DNA from: Rhizobium sp. R634
GTDB taxonomy: Bacteria > Pseudomonadota > Alphaproteobacteria > Rhizobiales > Rhizobiaceae
Length of the DNA stretch: 64,000 nt
NCBI RefSeq assembly: GCF_002211305.1
Contig: NZ_LOKW01000004.1
Location: forward strand, 124,001-188,000
Reading direction: 5' to 3'
Positions 32,267 to 41,726 of this stretch are shown here, piece after piece. The notes under the pieces are model-generated. The model was not told where the DNA came from and made no database searches. It saw only the letters and a list, made by a program, of their open reading frames with translations. The position numbers and the translations under genes are program-made. Positions within the stretch are counted from its first letter, which is position 1. Each line of letters begins with the position of its first letter.

Positions 32267-34405
32267 ATGACGAAGAAGACGCTGTCGGATTGGGCGGAAC
32301 TTGCGCAGAAGGAATTGCGCGCCGCGCCCGAAACGCTGACCTGGCAAACTCCGGAAGGCATTGCCGTCAAGCCGCTCTATACGGCTGGGGATATCGACGG
32401 CGCCGAACATCTCGGCTCGCTGCCGGGTTTTGCGCCCTTTACCCGCGGCCCGCGCGCGACCATGTATGCTGGGCGCCCCTGGACGATCCGCCAATATGCC
32501 GGCTTCTCGACGGCTGAGGCCTCGAACGCTTTCTACCGCAAGGCGCTGGCCGCCGGCCAGCAGGGCGTCTCCGTCGCCTTCGATCTCGCCACCCATCGCG
32601 GCTATGACAGTGATCACCCACGCGTCGAAGGCGATGTCGGCAAGGCGGGTGTGGCGATCGACAGCGTCGAGGACATGAAGATCCTGTTCGACGGCATTCC
32701 GCTGGAAAAGATCTCGGTCTCCATGACCATGAACGGCGCGGTCATCCCGATCCTCGCCTCCTTCATCGTCGCAGGTGAAGAACAAGGCGTTTCGCGATCC
32801 GACCTATCGGGCACGATCCAGAACGACATCCTCAAGGAGTTCATGGTCCGCAACACCTATATCTATCCGCCCGAACCCTCGATGCGGATCGTTGCCGACA
32901 TCATAGAATACACGGCAAGGGAGATGCCGAAGTTCAATTCGATCTCCATCTCCGGCTATCACATGCAGGAGGCCGGAGCGACACTGGTGCAGGAACTCGC
33001 CTTCACGCTTGCCGACGGCCGCGAATATGTCAGCGCCGCCATCGCCAAAGGCCTCGATATCGACGATTTCGCCGGCAGGCTCTCCTTCTTCTTCGCGATC
33101 GGCATGAACTTCTTCATGGAAGCCGCGAAACTGCGCGCCGCCCGGCTGCTCTGGACCCGCATCATGGAGGAGTTCCAGCCGAAGAAGGCATCCTCGCTGA
33201 TGCTGCGCACCCATTGCCAGACCTCCGGCGTCTCGTTGCAGGAACAGGACCCCTATAACAACATCATCCGCACCGCCTTCGAGGCGATGTCGGCCGTGCT
33301 TGGCGGTACGCAGTCGCTGCACACCAATTCCTTCGACGAGGCGATCGCGCTGCCGACGGAATTTTCCGCCCGCATCGCCCGCAATACGCAGTTGATCCTT
33401 CAGCACGAAACCGGCGTGACCAAGGTGGTTGATCCTCTCGCCGGCTCCTATTATGTCGAGAGCCTGACGAAGGAACTCGCCGACAAGGCCTGGGCGCTGA
33501 TCGAGGAGGTCGAGGCCCTCGGCGGCATGACGAAAGCCGTCAACGAGGGCTTGCCTAAACGGCTGATCGAGGAGGCCGCGACCCGCCGCCAGGCGGCGGT
33601 CGACAAGGGCGAAGAAGTCATCGTCGGCGTCAACAAATACCGCTTGGAGACCGAGCAGGAAATCGACATCCTGGCGATCGACAATGCCGCCGTGCGCAGC
33701 GCGCAGGTCAGGCGGATCGAGAACACCAAGCGGCGTCGCGATGGCGCAAAGGCCGCCGATGCGCTTGCCGCACTTTCCGAAATTGCTCGCAGCGGCAAGG
33801 GCAATCTGCTCGCAGCAGCCGTCGAGGCGGCGCGCGCCCGCGCCACCGTCGGCGAAATCTCCGACGCGATGCGGCAGGCCTTCGGCGATCATGCGGCAAC
33901 GCCCGAGGTGATCAAGGATGTCTATGGCGATGCCTATAGAAGCGAGCCGGAACTTGCCGTGCTCAAGACCCGCATGGCGGAGGTGACCGATGCCATGGGG
34001 CATCGGCCGAAGATCATGGTCGCCAAGCTCGGCCAGGATGGCCACGACCGCGGCGCCAAGGTAATCGCCTCGGCCTTCGGCGATATCGGCTTCGATGTGC
34101 TTGCCGGACCGCTCTTCCAGACACCTGATGAGGCCGCCCGGATGGCGCTCGGTCAAAAGGTCAACGTCGTCGGCGTTTCATCGCTCGCAGCCGGCCACAA
34201 GACGCTGCTGCCGCAGTTGATCGACAGCCTGAAGGCGCAGGGCGGGGGCGAAATTATCGTCGTCTGCGGCGGCGTCATCCCGCGGCAGGATTATGAATTC
34301 CTGCATGAGCACGGCGTTGCCGCCGTGTTCGGTCCGGGCACAAACGTTCTGGAGGCCGCGAACTCCGTGCTCGATCTGCTGCAGGGCAGGCGGCGAAACC
34401 AGTAA
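32267..34405 (+). CDS. bhbA: Methylmalonyl-CoA mutase (adenosylcobalamin-dependent)
   Basis: A 712-residue single-chain mutase that interconverts methylmalonyl-CoA and succinyl-CoA. It holds the large-subunit barrel domain ([69 protein letters not shown]). The C-terminal cobalamin domain has the DxHxxG motif ([12 protein letters not shown]). In Sinorhizobium this gene is called bhbA and affects polyhydroxybutyrate-cycle growth. Its usual companions (propionyl-CoA carboxylase, epimerase, MeaB chaperone) are not in the window. Start at [17 protein letters not shown] behind GGAGG. Confidence 0.96.
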   Translation: MTKKTLSDWAELAQKELRAAPETLTWQTPEGIAVKPLYTAGDIDGAEHLGSLPGFAPFTRGPRATMYAGRPWTIRQYAGFSTAEASNAFYRKALAAGQQGVSVAFDLATHRGYDSDHPRVEGDVGKAGVAIDSVEDMKILFDGIPLEKISVSMTMNGAVIPILASFIVAGEEQGVSRSDLSGTIQNDILKEFMVRNTYIYPPEPSMRIVADIIEYTAREMPKFNSISISGYHMQEAGATLVQELAFTLADGREYVSAAIAKGLDIDDFAGRLSFFFAIGMNFFMEAAKLRAARLLWTRIMEEFQPKKASSLMLRTHCQTSGVSLQEQDPYNNIIRTAFEAMSAVLGGTQSLHTNSFDEAIALPTEFSARIARNTQLILQHETGVTKVVDPLAGSYYVESLTKELADKAWALIEEVEALGGMTKAVNEGLPKRLIEEAATRRQAAVDKGEEVIVGVNKYRLETEQEIDILAIDNAAVRSAQVRRIENTKRRRDGAKAADALAALSEIARSGKGNLLAAAVEAARARATVGEISDAMRQAFGDHAATPEVIKDVYGDAYRSEPELAVLKTRMAEVTDAMGHRPKIMVAKLGQDGHDRGAKVIASAFGDIGFDVLAGPLFQTPDEAARMALGQKVNVVGVSSLAAGHKTLLPQLIDSLKAQGGGEIIVVCGGVIPRQDYEFLHEHGVAAVFGPGTNVLEAANSVLDLLQGRRRNQ

Positions 34406-34406
34406 G

Positions 34407-35567
34407 TTAAAGCAGCCCGCGCTTTGCGAGATTCCCCATCAACGCCGATATGCCGAATGTCCAGGGCGGGCATTCGGTGGAGAGGCGCACGGTGTTGACG
34501 AGTGCACCGAGACCTGCCGAGGAAATCTCGACGACATCGCCGATCTTGTGGGTGAAGCCCTGCTTCGGCGCTTCGCGATCCTGTGTCGGCGCAAACAATG
34601 TGCCGAGAAAGAGCATGAAACCGTCAGGATATTGATGATGGCGGCCGAGCGTCTGCTTGACGAGGTCGGTCGGATCGCGGCTGATCTGCGACATCGAGCT
34701 CTTGCCGTTGAGCACAAAACCGTCCTCGCCTGTGACCTTCAGGTCAAGCTCGGCCCTGCGCACGTCATCCAGGCCGTAACCGGCGTCGAACAGGCGGATG
34801 AAGGGGCCGATCGAGCAGGAGGCGTTGTTGTCCTTGGCCTTGCCGAGCAGGAGCGCCGAGCGGCCCTCGACGTCGCGCAGGTTGACGTCGTTGCCGAGCG
34901 TCACGCCCTTAATCTCACCGCGGCTGTTGACCGCCAGCACGATTTCCGGCTCGGGATTGTTCCAGGTGGAGATCGGATGCAGGCCGACATCAGCGCCCCA
35001 ACCGACCGAGGAGAGCACCGGCGCCTTGGTGAAGACCTCGGCATCCGGGCCGATGCCGACTTCGAGATATTGCGACCACATGCCCTCATCGATCAGGGCC
35101 TGCTTGACCTTGGCCGCCTCGGGCGAGCCGGCCTTGAGATTGGCGAGGCTGCCGCCGATCAGCGCGCGGACGCGTTCGCGGATCGAGGCGGCGCGATCGG
35201 GATTCCCGGCTGCCTTCTCCTCGATGACGCGCTCGATCATCGATTGGGCGAAGGTGACGCCACAGGCCTTGACCGCCTGCAGGTCGGCGGGCGCAAGCAG
35301 ATAGGGGCGTGCGGTATCCGGCGCTCCTTTGCTGTTGGCGGCGACCTCCTCCAGCAAGCCGATCGCCTTGCCGTTTGCGGCGCGGACGAAGCCTGCGGCA
35401 TCCTGCTTTTCGAGCAAGTTGCTCAGCGTCGGTGCCTCGCGCGAGGTAATGTCGATCAGCACCCCCTCACGAAGCGTCACGATGCTCGGGCCGGCAGCCT
35501 CAGGGCTCCAGACGCGGCCGACAAACAGACCACCCGAAGCGGCGGCATCGAGAAGGGGATGAGACAT
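34407..35567 (-). CDS. Fumarylacetoacetate hydrolase family protein
   Basis: A 386-residue protein of the FAH superfamily. The metal-binding core has NPEPEIVLAVNSRGEIKGVTLGNDVNLRDVEGRSALLLGKAKDNNASC, with the conserved Glu-x-Glu and Asp. The family hydrolyses or decarboxylates acylpyruvates and 2-keto-3-deoxy sugar acids. It is convergent with bhbA, one base between the stops, and divergent from the sugar-dehydrogenase gene at 35924. Its proximity to that locus suggests a dehydratase or hydrolase step on a sugar acid, which remains inference. Confidence 0.85.
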   Translation of the reverse strand: MSHPLLDAAASGGLFVGRVWSPEAAGPSIVTLREGVLIDITSREAPTLSNLLEKQDAAGFVRAANGKAIGLLEEVAANSKGAPDTARPYLLAPADLQAVKACGVTFAQSMIERVIEEKAAGNPDRAASIRERVRALIGGSLANLKAGSPEAAKVKQALIDEGMWSQYLEVGIGPDAEVFTKAPVLSSVGWGADVGLHPISTWNNPEPEIVLAVNSRGEIKGVTLGNDVNLRDVEGRSALLLGKAKDNNASCSIGPFIRLFDAGYGLDDVRRAELDLKVTGEDGFVLNGKSSMSQISRDPTDLVKQTLGRHHQYPDGFMLFLGTLFAPTQDREAPKQGFTHKIGDVVEISSAGLGALVNTVRLSTECPPWTFGISALMGNLAKRGLL

Positions 35568-35923
35568 GGTGATCCTCCGTCACAGGCAAGCGGGGAGCGC
35601 TCTTTGAAAATTTTCGAAGTCATTGCCGCCCTCCAGCCCGGCGGCGGCCGAAATCGATCACATTCATGGAGATCGGGCAAGATACGCCGGGGAAAAAGAC
35701 TTTCGCCCGATCGGATCGAAACGCGGATCTCCAATCGTACGTGCGGCAAAATAACTATTTAGATACAAAATAATCGTTATTTTTCACATGCTTAATCTGG
35801 CGCCTGGGCGATTTCACCGCTGTTCTCGCCTTGACAGGAGCCAGCTTTCGTTATCTGTTTTGGCCGAAATAGAGGATGCCGGCTTGGCCGGTGCCAGGAA
35901 AATCCCGGGAGGATATTGCAGCG
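35568..35923. other. 356-base divergent intergenic region
   Basis: It separates the FAH-family gene (leftward) from the first Gfo/Idh/MocA gene (rightward). Bases around 35745-35790 are unusually AT-rich and carry an inverted repeat. No gene is recognisable. Confidence 0.5.
35748..35783. promoter_or_regulatory. AT-rich inverted repeat, candidate operator/promoter
   Basis: AAAATAAC (35748-35755) and GTTATTTT (35776-35783) form a perfect 8-base inverted repeat with a 20-base AT-rich spacer. It lies in the divergent gap ahead of the dehydrogenase genes. Confidence 0.45.
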
Positions 35924-36934
35924 ATGTTGAGATTTGCCGTCGTCGGAATCGACCATGGGCATACGTTCGATCATGTGAAGGGATTGCTCGCCGCCGGCGG
36001 CGAGTTCGTCGGCTATTGCCCGCAGACCTCCGTGCCGGCACTGCGGGAGGCCTTTGAAAAGACCTATCCCGACGCGCCGCAGATCGACCGGGAGAAGCTG
36101 TTCGACGATCCGTCGATCGATATCATCTGCATTTCGGCCATCCCGCGCGATCGCGCCGGCCTTGCCATCCGCGCAATGAAAGCCGGCAAGGATGTGATGA
36201 CCGACAAGCCTGGTGTTACGACCTTCGCCCAGCTCGAAGAGGTCAAGCGCACCGTCGCCGAAACCGGCAAGATCTTTTCCATCTGCTTTTCCGAGCGCCA
36301 TTGCGTGCGCTCCGCGGTCAAGGCCGGCAAGCTGGTCAGGGAAGGCGCGATCGGCAAGGTGATCCAGACGCTCGGCGTCGGTCCGCACCGGCTGCAATTG
36401 CCGACCCGGCCGGACTGGTTTTTCGATCCGGAATATTTCGGCGGCATCATCGTCGATATCGCCTCCCATCAGGTCGATCAGTTCCTGTTCTATACCGGCT
36501 CGACCGCAGGCGAAGTCATCGCCAGCTCGATCGGCAATTTTGGCATGCCCGACAAACCCGCCTTCCAGGATTTCGGCGAAGTGCTGCTGCGCTCGGACAG
36601 GGCGGCAGGTTACGTCCGCGTCGACTGGTTCACGCCGGAGGCGCTGTCGACCTGGGGTGACGGACGCCTGACCATCCTCGGCACCGAGGGCTATATCGAG
36701 CTGCGCAAATATATCGATATCGCCGGCCGGCCGGGTAAGGATCACCTCTTCCTCGTCAACGGCAAGGAGATGACCCACATCGATTGCAGCGACGAAAAGC
36801 TCGATTATTTCGATGCTTTCACCGCCGACGTCGGCAATCGCACGCAGACGGCGATGACGCAGGATCACGTTTTCGAAGTCTGCCGCCTTTCGCTCGAAGC
36901 CCAGACGAAAGCCGCGCGCATCGGCGCTCGCTGA
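35924..36934 (+). CDS. Gfo/Idh/MocA family oxidoreductase
   Basis: A 336-residue NAD(P)-dependent sugar dehydrogenase-type protein. The N-terminal Rossmann domain begins MLRFAVVGIDHGHTFDHV, with a histidine in place of the usual GxGxxG glycines. The EKP motif is replaced by DKP (VMTDKPGV). The catalytic-region Asp and His are present (GGIIVDIASHQVDQF). The altered nucleotide loop and DKP set it apart from its two relatives nearby. The ATG at 35924 opens a three-gene run with gaps of 10 and 18 bases. Confidence 0.85.
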   Translation: MLRFAVVGIDHGHTFDHVKGLLAAGGEFVGYCPQTSVPALREAFEKTYPDAPQIDREKLFDDPSIDIICISAIPRDRAGLAIRAMKAGKDVMTDKPGVTTFAQLEEVKRTVAETGKIFSICFSERHCVRSAVKAGKLVREGAIGKVIQTLGVGPHRLQLPTRPDWFFDPEYFGGIIVDIASHQVDQFLFYTGSTAGEVIASSIGNFGMPDKPAFQDFGEVLLRSDRAAGYVRVDWFTPEALSTWGDGRLTILGTEGYIELRKYIDIAGRPGKDHLFLVNGKEMTHIDCSDEKLDYFDAFTADVGNRTQTAMTQDHVFEVCRLSLEAQTKAARIGAR

Positions 36935-36944
36935 GGAGGATATC

Positions 36945-38042
36945 ATGACGAGAAAATTACGCGTCGGCGTCATCGGCGCAGGCATCGCCGCGCGGCATCT
37001 AACCGGCTTCGGCTGGAACAAGGATCTCTTCGAAGTTCCGGTGCTCTGCTCGCTCGACGAGGATCGCGGCAAGGCGCTCTGCGAGGAATTCGCCATCGGC
37101 GAATATACGCAGGATGCGGAATCGCTGTTTGCCCGTGACGACCTTGATATCATCGACATTTCGACGCCGCCGAGCTCGCATTTCGAGCTTTGCCGCAAGG
37201 GCATCGAATCCGGCAAGCACGTGATCTGCGAAAAGCCGCTCTTCGGTTCGATCGCCGAGGTCGACGAGATGGAGCGCATCCTCGCCCGCTTCCCCGGCAG
37301 GAAGCTGATGCCGATCTTCCAGTATCGCTACGGCTCCGGCCTGCAGAAGCTGAAGCTGCTGATCGAGCAAGGCCTTGCCGGCAAGCCGTTCCTGACGACG
37401 ATCGAGACGCATTGGTGGCGCGGCCCGGATTATTATGCCGTGCCGTGGCGCGGCAAATGGGCGACCGAGCTCGGCGGCGGTCTTCTCGGCCACGCCATCC
37501 ACGCCCATGACATGCTGAACTATGTGCATGGCCCCTGCGCCGAGGTGTTCTCCTATGGCGCCACCCTGGTCAATCCGATCCAGGTCGAGGATACGGCGGC
37601 CCTTTCGGTGAAGATGCAGAACGGCTCGCTGGCAACGCTGTCGATGACGCTCGGCTCGCGCAAGGAGATCTCGCGGCTGCGTTTTTGCTTCAACGACCTC
37701 GTCGCCGAAAGTATCATCGAACCTTATACGATGGGCCGTGATCCGTGGACGTTCGTCGCCGGGACAGAGGAACATCAGGTGCGGATCGATGAGGCGCTCG
37801 CTGGCTACGTGCCCACCGAGGATGGCTACACCCGCCAGTTCGAACTCTTCCACAAGGCAATCGTCGAGGATACCGACCCGCCGGTGACGCTGCAGGATGC
37901 CCGCAATTCGCTGGAACTGGTGACGGCCGCTTATTTCTCGCAGCGCACCGGGCAGCCGACGCCGATGCCGATCGCCGCAGATCATCCGCTCTACCGCTCC
38001 TGGCTTCCGGAGGAGGAACGGCGCGCGGCCGCGAACGTCTGA
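36945..38042 (+). CDS. Gfo/Idh/MocA family oxidoreductase
   Basis: A 365-residue dehydrogenase with a canonical nucleotide loop (VGVIGAGIAARHLTGFG), the EKP motif (HVICEKPLFG) and catalytic-region histidines (GGGLLGHAIHAHDMLNYV). It probably oxidises or reduces a cyclic polyol, sugar or sugar acid. It follows the first dehydrogenase by 10 bases with an AGGAGGA ribosome binding site, so the two are likely made together and may act in sequence or as a complex. Confidence 0.88.
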   Translation: MTRKLRVGVIGAGIAARHLTGFGWNKDLFEVPVLCSLDEDRGKALCEEFAIGEYTQDAESLFARDDLDIIDISTPPSSHFELCRKGIESGKHVICEKPLFGSIAEVDEMERILARFPGRKLMPIFQYRYGSGLQKLKLLIEQGLAGKPFLTTIETHWWRGPDYYAVPWRGKWATELGGGLLGHAIHAHDMLNYVHGPCAEVFSYGATLVNPIQVEDTAALSVKMQNGSLATLSMTLGSRKEISRLRFCFNDLVAESIIEPYTMGRDPWTFVAGTEEHQVRIDEALAGYVPTEDGYTRQFELFHKAIVEDTDPPVTLQDARNSLELVTAAYFSQRTGQPTPMPIAADHPLYRSWLPEEERRAAANV

Positions 38043-38060
38043 GCAGGGGAGGGCACTTCC

Positions 38061-38456
38061 ATGCCGAAATCCTTTGAGCATGTCGGCATGACCGTCAGCG
38101 ATATGAACCGCACCGTCGATTTCTACTGCGGCCTGCTCGGCCTGCGCCTCAATCTGCGCAGGAAGATGGCCGACGGCTCCGAGGTCGCCTTTCTCGATGC
38201 CGGTGGCGGCATGCTGGAGATTTTCGCGCCGGCCGGCGGCGCGGCAAGGGCGGTGGATGTGCCTGATGGTATGGCCGGTCTGCGCCATCTGACGTTCCTG
38301 TTCGAAAGCGTCGATGAGACCTTCGCCCGGCTGGAGAAGGCCGGCGTCGAGATCAAGGAACGGCCGCGCCTCGCGATCAATGCCGAGGTGCTCCACAAGG
38401 TTGCCTTCCTGCGCGACCCAGACGGCATCCAGATCGAGCTCGCCGAGAAAAAGTAA
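38061..38456 (+). CDS. VOC family protein (glyoxalase/dioxygenase fold)
   Basis: A 131-residue single-domain protein of the vicinal oxygen chelate superfamily. It has FEHVGMTVSDMNRTVDFYCGLLGLRL, with a metal histidine at residue 7, and a second half ending FLRDPDGIQIELAEK, where the Glu is the usual metal ligand. It might be an isomerase, lyase or epimerase acting on the product of the two dehydrogenases. It ends the run, followed by a hairpin and the convergent AraC gene. Confidence 0.82.
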   Translation: MPKSFEHVGMTVSDMNRTVDFYCGLLGLRLNLRRKMADGSEVAFLDAGGGMLEIFAPAGGAARAVDVPDGMAGLRHLTFLFESVDETFARLEKAGVEIKERPRLAINAEVLHKVAFLRDPDGIQIELAEKK

Positions 38457-38462
38457 GCCGAT

Positions 38463-38483
38463 GCTTGCCATCCGCCGGCAAGC
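38463..38483. terminator. Hairpin between convergent VOC and AraC genes
   Basis: GCTTGCC (38463-38469) pairs with GGCAAGC (38477-38483) around a 7-base loop. There is no long T-run, so termination strength is uncertain. Confidence 0.5.
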
Positions 38484-38498
38484 TCTTCTGGCTCACAT

Positions 38499-39419
38499 CT
38501 AGTTCCGGAAGGCGTCGGCGGAGATCGTCGTCACCAGCCTGATATCGCGGCGGAAATCGGATGGCGACATGCCGGCGATGTGGCGGAAGGATTTGTTGAA
38601 GGCGCTGATCGAGCCGAAGCCGCTGTCCATCGCGACCTGCAGCACATTGGCGCCTTCGCTCATCAGCATCGCCTGGGCGCGCGACAGCCTGAGCAGCGTC
38701 ACATATTTGCTGAGCGTCATGCCGGTCGACCGTTTGAACAGGTTCATCGCATATTTCGGATGCAGGTCGGCGGCGCGGGCAATATCGACCGAATCGATGT
38801 CCTGCAGGAAATTGGCGGCGATGAAATCGCACATGCGCGCGACGCTGCGCGAGGAGTTCGGATGCGGCTGGTCGCCTTCCAGGCTGACTGTCGCCTTCGA
38901 TGTCGTCATCGAATAGGGTTCGAGTGCGATGCGCTCGATGCGCAGCAGTAATTCATCGACGGCGTGCTGGGCCTTGGCGGAATCGCCGGACTTGGCATAA
39001 CGGAACCAGCGGGCGAAATTCTCGTTGTCGGCGGCATCGGTTGCCGAGGTCAGCAGCGTCTCGCCCTTCATCAGCCGGCTGGAAATGCTGATCGGCAGAC
39101 GCAGCCGGAAGAAATAGATGAGCGGCAGATGCGCGCCGGCATAGAGCGAATCATCCGAGGATTCGTCCATCTGATGCGGCTGACCGCCCCAGAAGAGGCA
39201 CATTTCGCCAGCGTTCAACCGGAATTCGTGGTCGCTCATCCGATAGTGAACTGTGCCGCGCATGACGTAGTTGACCTCGACCTGCGCATGCCAGTGCGGC
39301 ATGGCCATGACGAGCGGATGGGCATGGAACATCTGCAGCGCGGTCGGTGAGCCTTCGATGCTGCTCGCGCCGGGCCGATAGATTGCACTCGTGCCGATCT
39401 TACTTTCCGCCAAATCCAT
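38499..39419 (-). CDS. AraC family transcriptional regulator
   Basis: A 306-residue regulator. The N-terminal cupin-type sugar-binding domain contains PHWHAQVEVNYVMRGTVHYRMSDHEFRLNAGEMCLFWGGQPHQ. The C-terminal double helix-turn-helix domain has IARAADLHPKYAMNLFKRSTGMTLSKYVTLLRLSRAQAMLMSEGANVLQVAMDSGFGSISAFNKSFR. It resembles MelR-like sugar regulators. It is divergent from the sugar-importer operon, 86 bases away, and is the likely activator of that operon and possibly of the upstream dehydrogenase genes. Confidence 0.9.
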   Translation of the reverse strand: MDLAESKIGTSAIYRPGASSIEGSPTALQMFHAHPLVMAMPHWHAQVEVNYVMRGTVHYRMSDHEFRLNAGEMCLFWGGQPHQMDESSDDSLYAGAHLPLIYFFRLRLPISISSRLMKGETLLTSATDAADNENFARWFRYAKSGDSAKAQHAVDELLLRIERIALEPYSMTTSKATVSLEGDQPHPNSSRSVARMCDFIAANFLQDIDSVDIARAADLHPKYAMNLFKRSTGMTLSKYVTLLRLSRAQAMLMSEGANVLQVAMDSGFGSISAFNKSFRHIAGMSPSDFRRDIRLVTTISADAFRN

Positions 39420-39505
39420 ATTCCCTTTTTAGGAGACAGCCGCTCCCTTGCGGATAGTCTAACCGCGTTCGTGAAAGATCGGCAATTGAAAAGGGAGGAT
39501 TTTCA

Positions 39506-40780
39506 ATGCGCTTCAAACTTCTTGCTGCGACCGCAGCTGTCGCACTGCTCGCTTCCGGCTCCGCCTTCGCGCAGTCGGCCAACCTGACCATCTGGAGCTG
39601 GAATGTCGCCGCGTCGGCATTGAAATCCACGCTGCCCGGCTTCAACAAGCAGTTTCCCGATATCAAGATCACCGTGGAGGACCTTGGAAACAGCCAGGTG
39701 TTCGACAAGACGCTTGCGGCCTGCGCTGCCGGCGGCGACGGCTTGCCCGACATCGTCAGCATCGAGAATTTCGAAGCTGAAATCTTCTGGAGCCGTTTCC
39801 CAGACTGCTTCGCCAATCTGAAGGAGCTTGGCTATACGCCCGAGATCCAGGCGAAATTCCCCGACTTCAAACGCACCGAGCTTGAAGTCGGCGACGTCGC
39901 TTACGCCATGCCGTGGGATTCCGGCCCGGTCGCCGTCTTCTATCGCCGCGACCTCTACGAAAAGGCCGGCGTCGATCCGAGCACGATCAGCACTTGGGAC
40001 GATTTCATCGCTGCCGGCAAGAAGATCTCCGCCGCCAATCCCGGTGTCGTCATGGCGCAGGCCGATTTCAACGGCGACAGCGAATGGTTCCGCATGATCG
40101 CCAACGAGCAGGGCTGCGGCTATTTCTCGACCGACGGCCAGAACATCACCATCAACCAGCCGGCCTGCGTCGCCTCGCTGCAAAAGGTGAAGGAGATGAA
40201 GGACGCCGGCACGCTGACATCGGCCAACTGGGACGAAAAGATTCAGGCCAATACCGCCGGCAAGGCAGCAAGCCAGCTCTATGGCGGCTGGTATGAAGGC
40301 ACCGTTCGCTCGACCTCGCCCGATCTCAAGGGCAAGTGGGGCGTCTACAAAATGCCGAGCCTGACCGCCGACGGTCCGCATGCGGCCAATCTCGGCGGTT
40401 CGTCGCTCGCCATCTCCGCGACCTCCGCAAATAAGGAAGCAGCCTGGAAATTCGTCAACTACGCCCTCGGTACCAATGAGGGCCAGGTTACCATGCTGAA
40501 GGAATTCGGCCTGGTTCCGTCGCTGCTTTCGGCCGAGAAGGATCCCTTCGTCAATGAGCCGCAGCCCTATTGGGGCGGCCAGAAGGTCTGGGCCGATATC
40601 CTGGCGACGCTGCCGAAGATCGTGCCGAGCCGCGGCACCGCCTTCCAGAGCGATGCCGAAGCCATCTTCAAGGCGACGCAGACGAAGTTCTTCGCTGGCG
40701 GCTACCCCGATGCGAAGGCGGCGCTCGACGACGCCGCCAACCAGATCGCCTCGGCGACCGGTCTTCCGATCGCACAATGA
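39506..40780 (+). CDS. Sugar ABC transporter substrate-binding protein (family 1)
   Basis: A 424-residue periplasmic binding protein with a cleavable signal (RFKLLAATAAVALLASGSAFA) and the family-1 layout: NLTIWSWNVAASALKSTLPGFNKQFPDIKITVEDLG and AMPWDSGPVAVFYRRDLYEKAGVDPSTISTWDDFIAAGKKI. It captures an oligosaccharide, glycoside or polyol. First gene of an importer operon (39506-43655) that continues into the fused dehydrogenase gene. The ATG follows AGGGAGGA. Confidence 0.92.
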   Translation: MRFKLLAATAAVALLASGSAFAQSANLTIWSWNVAASALKSTLPGFNKQFPDIKITVEDLGNSQVFDKTLAACAAGGDGLPDIVSIENFEAEIFWSRFPDCFANLKELGYTPEIQAKFPDFKRTELEVGDVAYAMPWDSGPVAVFYRRDLYEKAGVDPSTISTWDDFIAAGKKISAANPGVVMAQADFNGDSEWFRMIANEQGCGYFSTDGQNITINQPACVASLQKVKEMKDAGTLTSANWDEKIQANTAGKAASQLYGGWYEGTVRSTSPDLKGKWGVYKMPSLTADGPHAANLGGSSLAISATSANKEAAWKFVNYALGTNEGQVTMLKEFGLVPSLLSAEKDPFVNEPQPYWGGQKVWADILATLPKIVPSRGTAFQSDAEAIFKATQTKFFAGGYPDAKAALDDAANQIASATGLPIAQ

Positions 40781-40865
40781 ATGACGATGCCGGGCGCTTG
40801 ATGCGCCCGGCTTTCCCGGCTTGCAACGCGGCCAGTCATTCGTTCGTTCGAGAGGAGGAGGCTCG

Positions 40866-41726
40866 ATGCCGTTCAGAACCCGGAGCGCCTATGCGTTCCT
40901 CGCCCCCTATCTGCTTGTTTTCGCCACCTTCTGGGTCTGGCCGATCATCGATTCGTTCCTGATTTCCTTTCAGAACACCCGCATCAACCCGTGGAAATTC
41001 AGTTTTCAAGCCAATTGGGGCCGGCTCTTCTACGACCCGGCCTTCTATAACGCGCTTTACAACACGCTGATCATCCTGCTGATCCAGGTGCCCGTGATGA
41101 TCGCGCTGGCGACGGTCATGGCCGTCATGCTCAATTCGCCGCTTCTGAAAGCGCGCCCGCTTTTCCGCTTCGCCTTCTTCGCGCCCGTCGTCGTCGGTGA
41201 AGTCGCCTATGCCGCGGTGTTCCGGCTGATGTTCAGCCTCGATTTCGGCATCATCAACAAGCTGATCTCCGCCGTCGGCTTGAGCCCGGTTTCCTGGTTC
41301 GACAATGCGAATGCCGCCATGGCGCTGATCATCCTCGCCGTCACGTGGCGTTGGGCCGGCTACAACGCCATCATCATCCTCGCCGGGCTGCAATCGATTC
41401 CCGAGGATGTCTATGAGGCGGCGACGCTCGACCGCGTGAGCAAGGTGCAGCAATTCTTCCACATCACGCTGCCGCTGTTGAAACCGATTATTCTCTTCTG
41501 CGTCGTGCTTTCGGTGATCGGAACCATGCAGCTCTTCACCGAGCCCTTCCTCATCACCAATCGCGGCGGCCCGGGCGGCGGCACCGAGACCCTCGGCCTC
41601 TTCCTCTACCGCCAGGGCTTCACCTCGCTGAACTTCGGCTATGCCTCGGCGATCGCCTATACGATGGCGGCCCTTGCCGTGGTCATCTCACTTCTCAATC
41701 TCTGGGTCGGGAGAGATCCGAAATGA
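40866..41726 (+). CDS. Sugar ABC transporter permease (MalF/UgpA type)
   Basis: A 286-residue inner-membrane protein starting MPFRTRSAYAFLAPYLLVFATFWVWPIIDSFLISFQNTR, with six spans. The EAA coupling loop is EDVYEAATLDRVSKVQQFFHITLPLLKP. The start at 40866 has an AGGAGGAGG site just upstream. It pairs with the product of the next gene, with which it overlaps by 4 bases. Confidence 0.92.
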   Translation: MPFRTRSAYAFLAPYLLVFATFWVWPIIDSFLISFQNTRINPWKFSFQANWGRLFYDPAFYNALYNTLIILLIQVPVMIALATVMAVMLNSPLLKARPLFRFAFFAPVVVGEVAYAAVFRLMFSLDFGIINKLISAVGLSPVSWFDNANAAMALIILAVTWRWAGYNAIIILAGLQSIPEDVYEAATLDRVSKVQQFFHITLPLLKPIILFCVVLSVIGTMQLFTEPFLITNRGGPGGGTETLGLFLYRQGFTSLNFGYASAIAYTMAALAVVISLLNLWVGRDPK

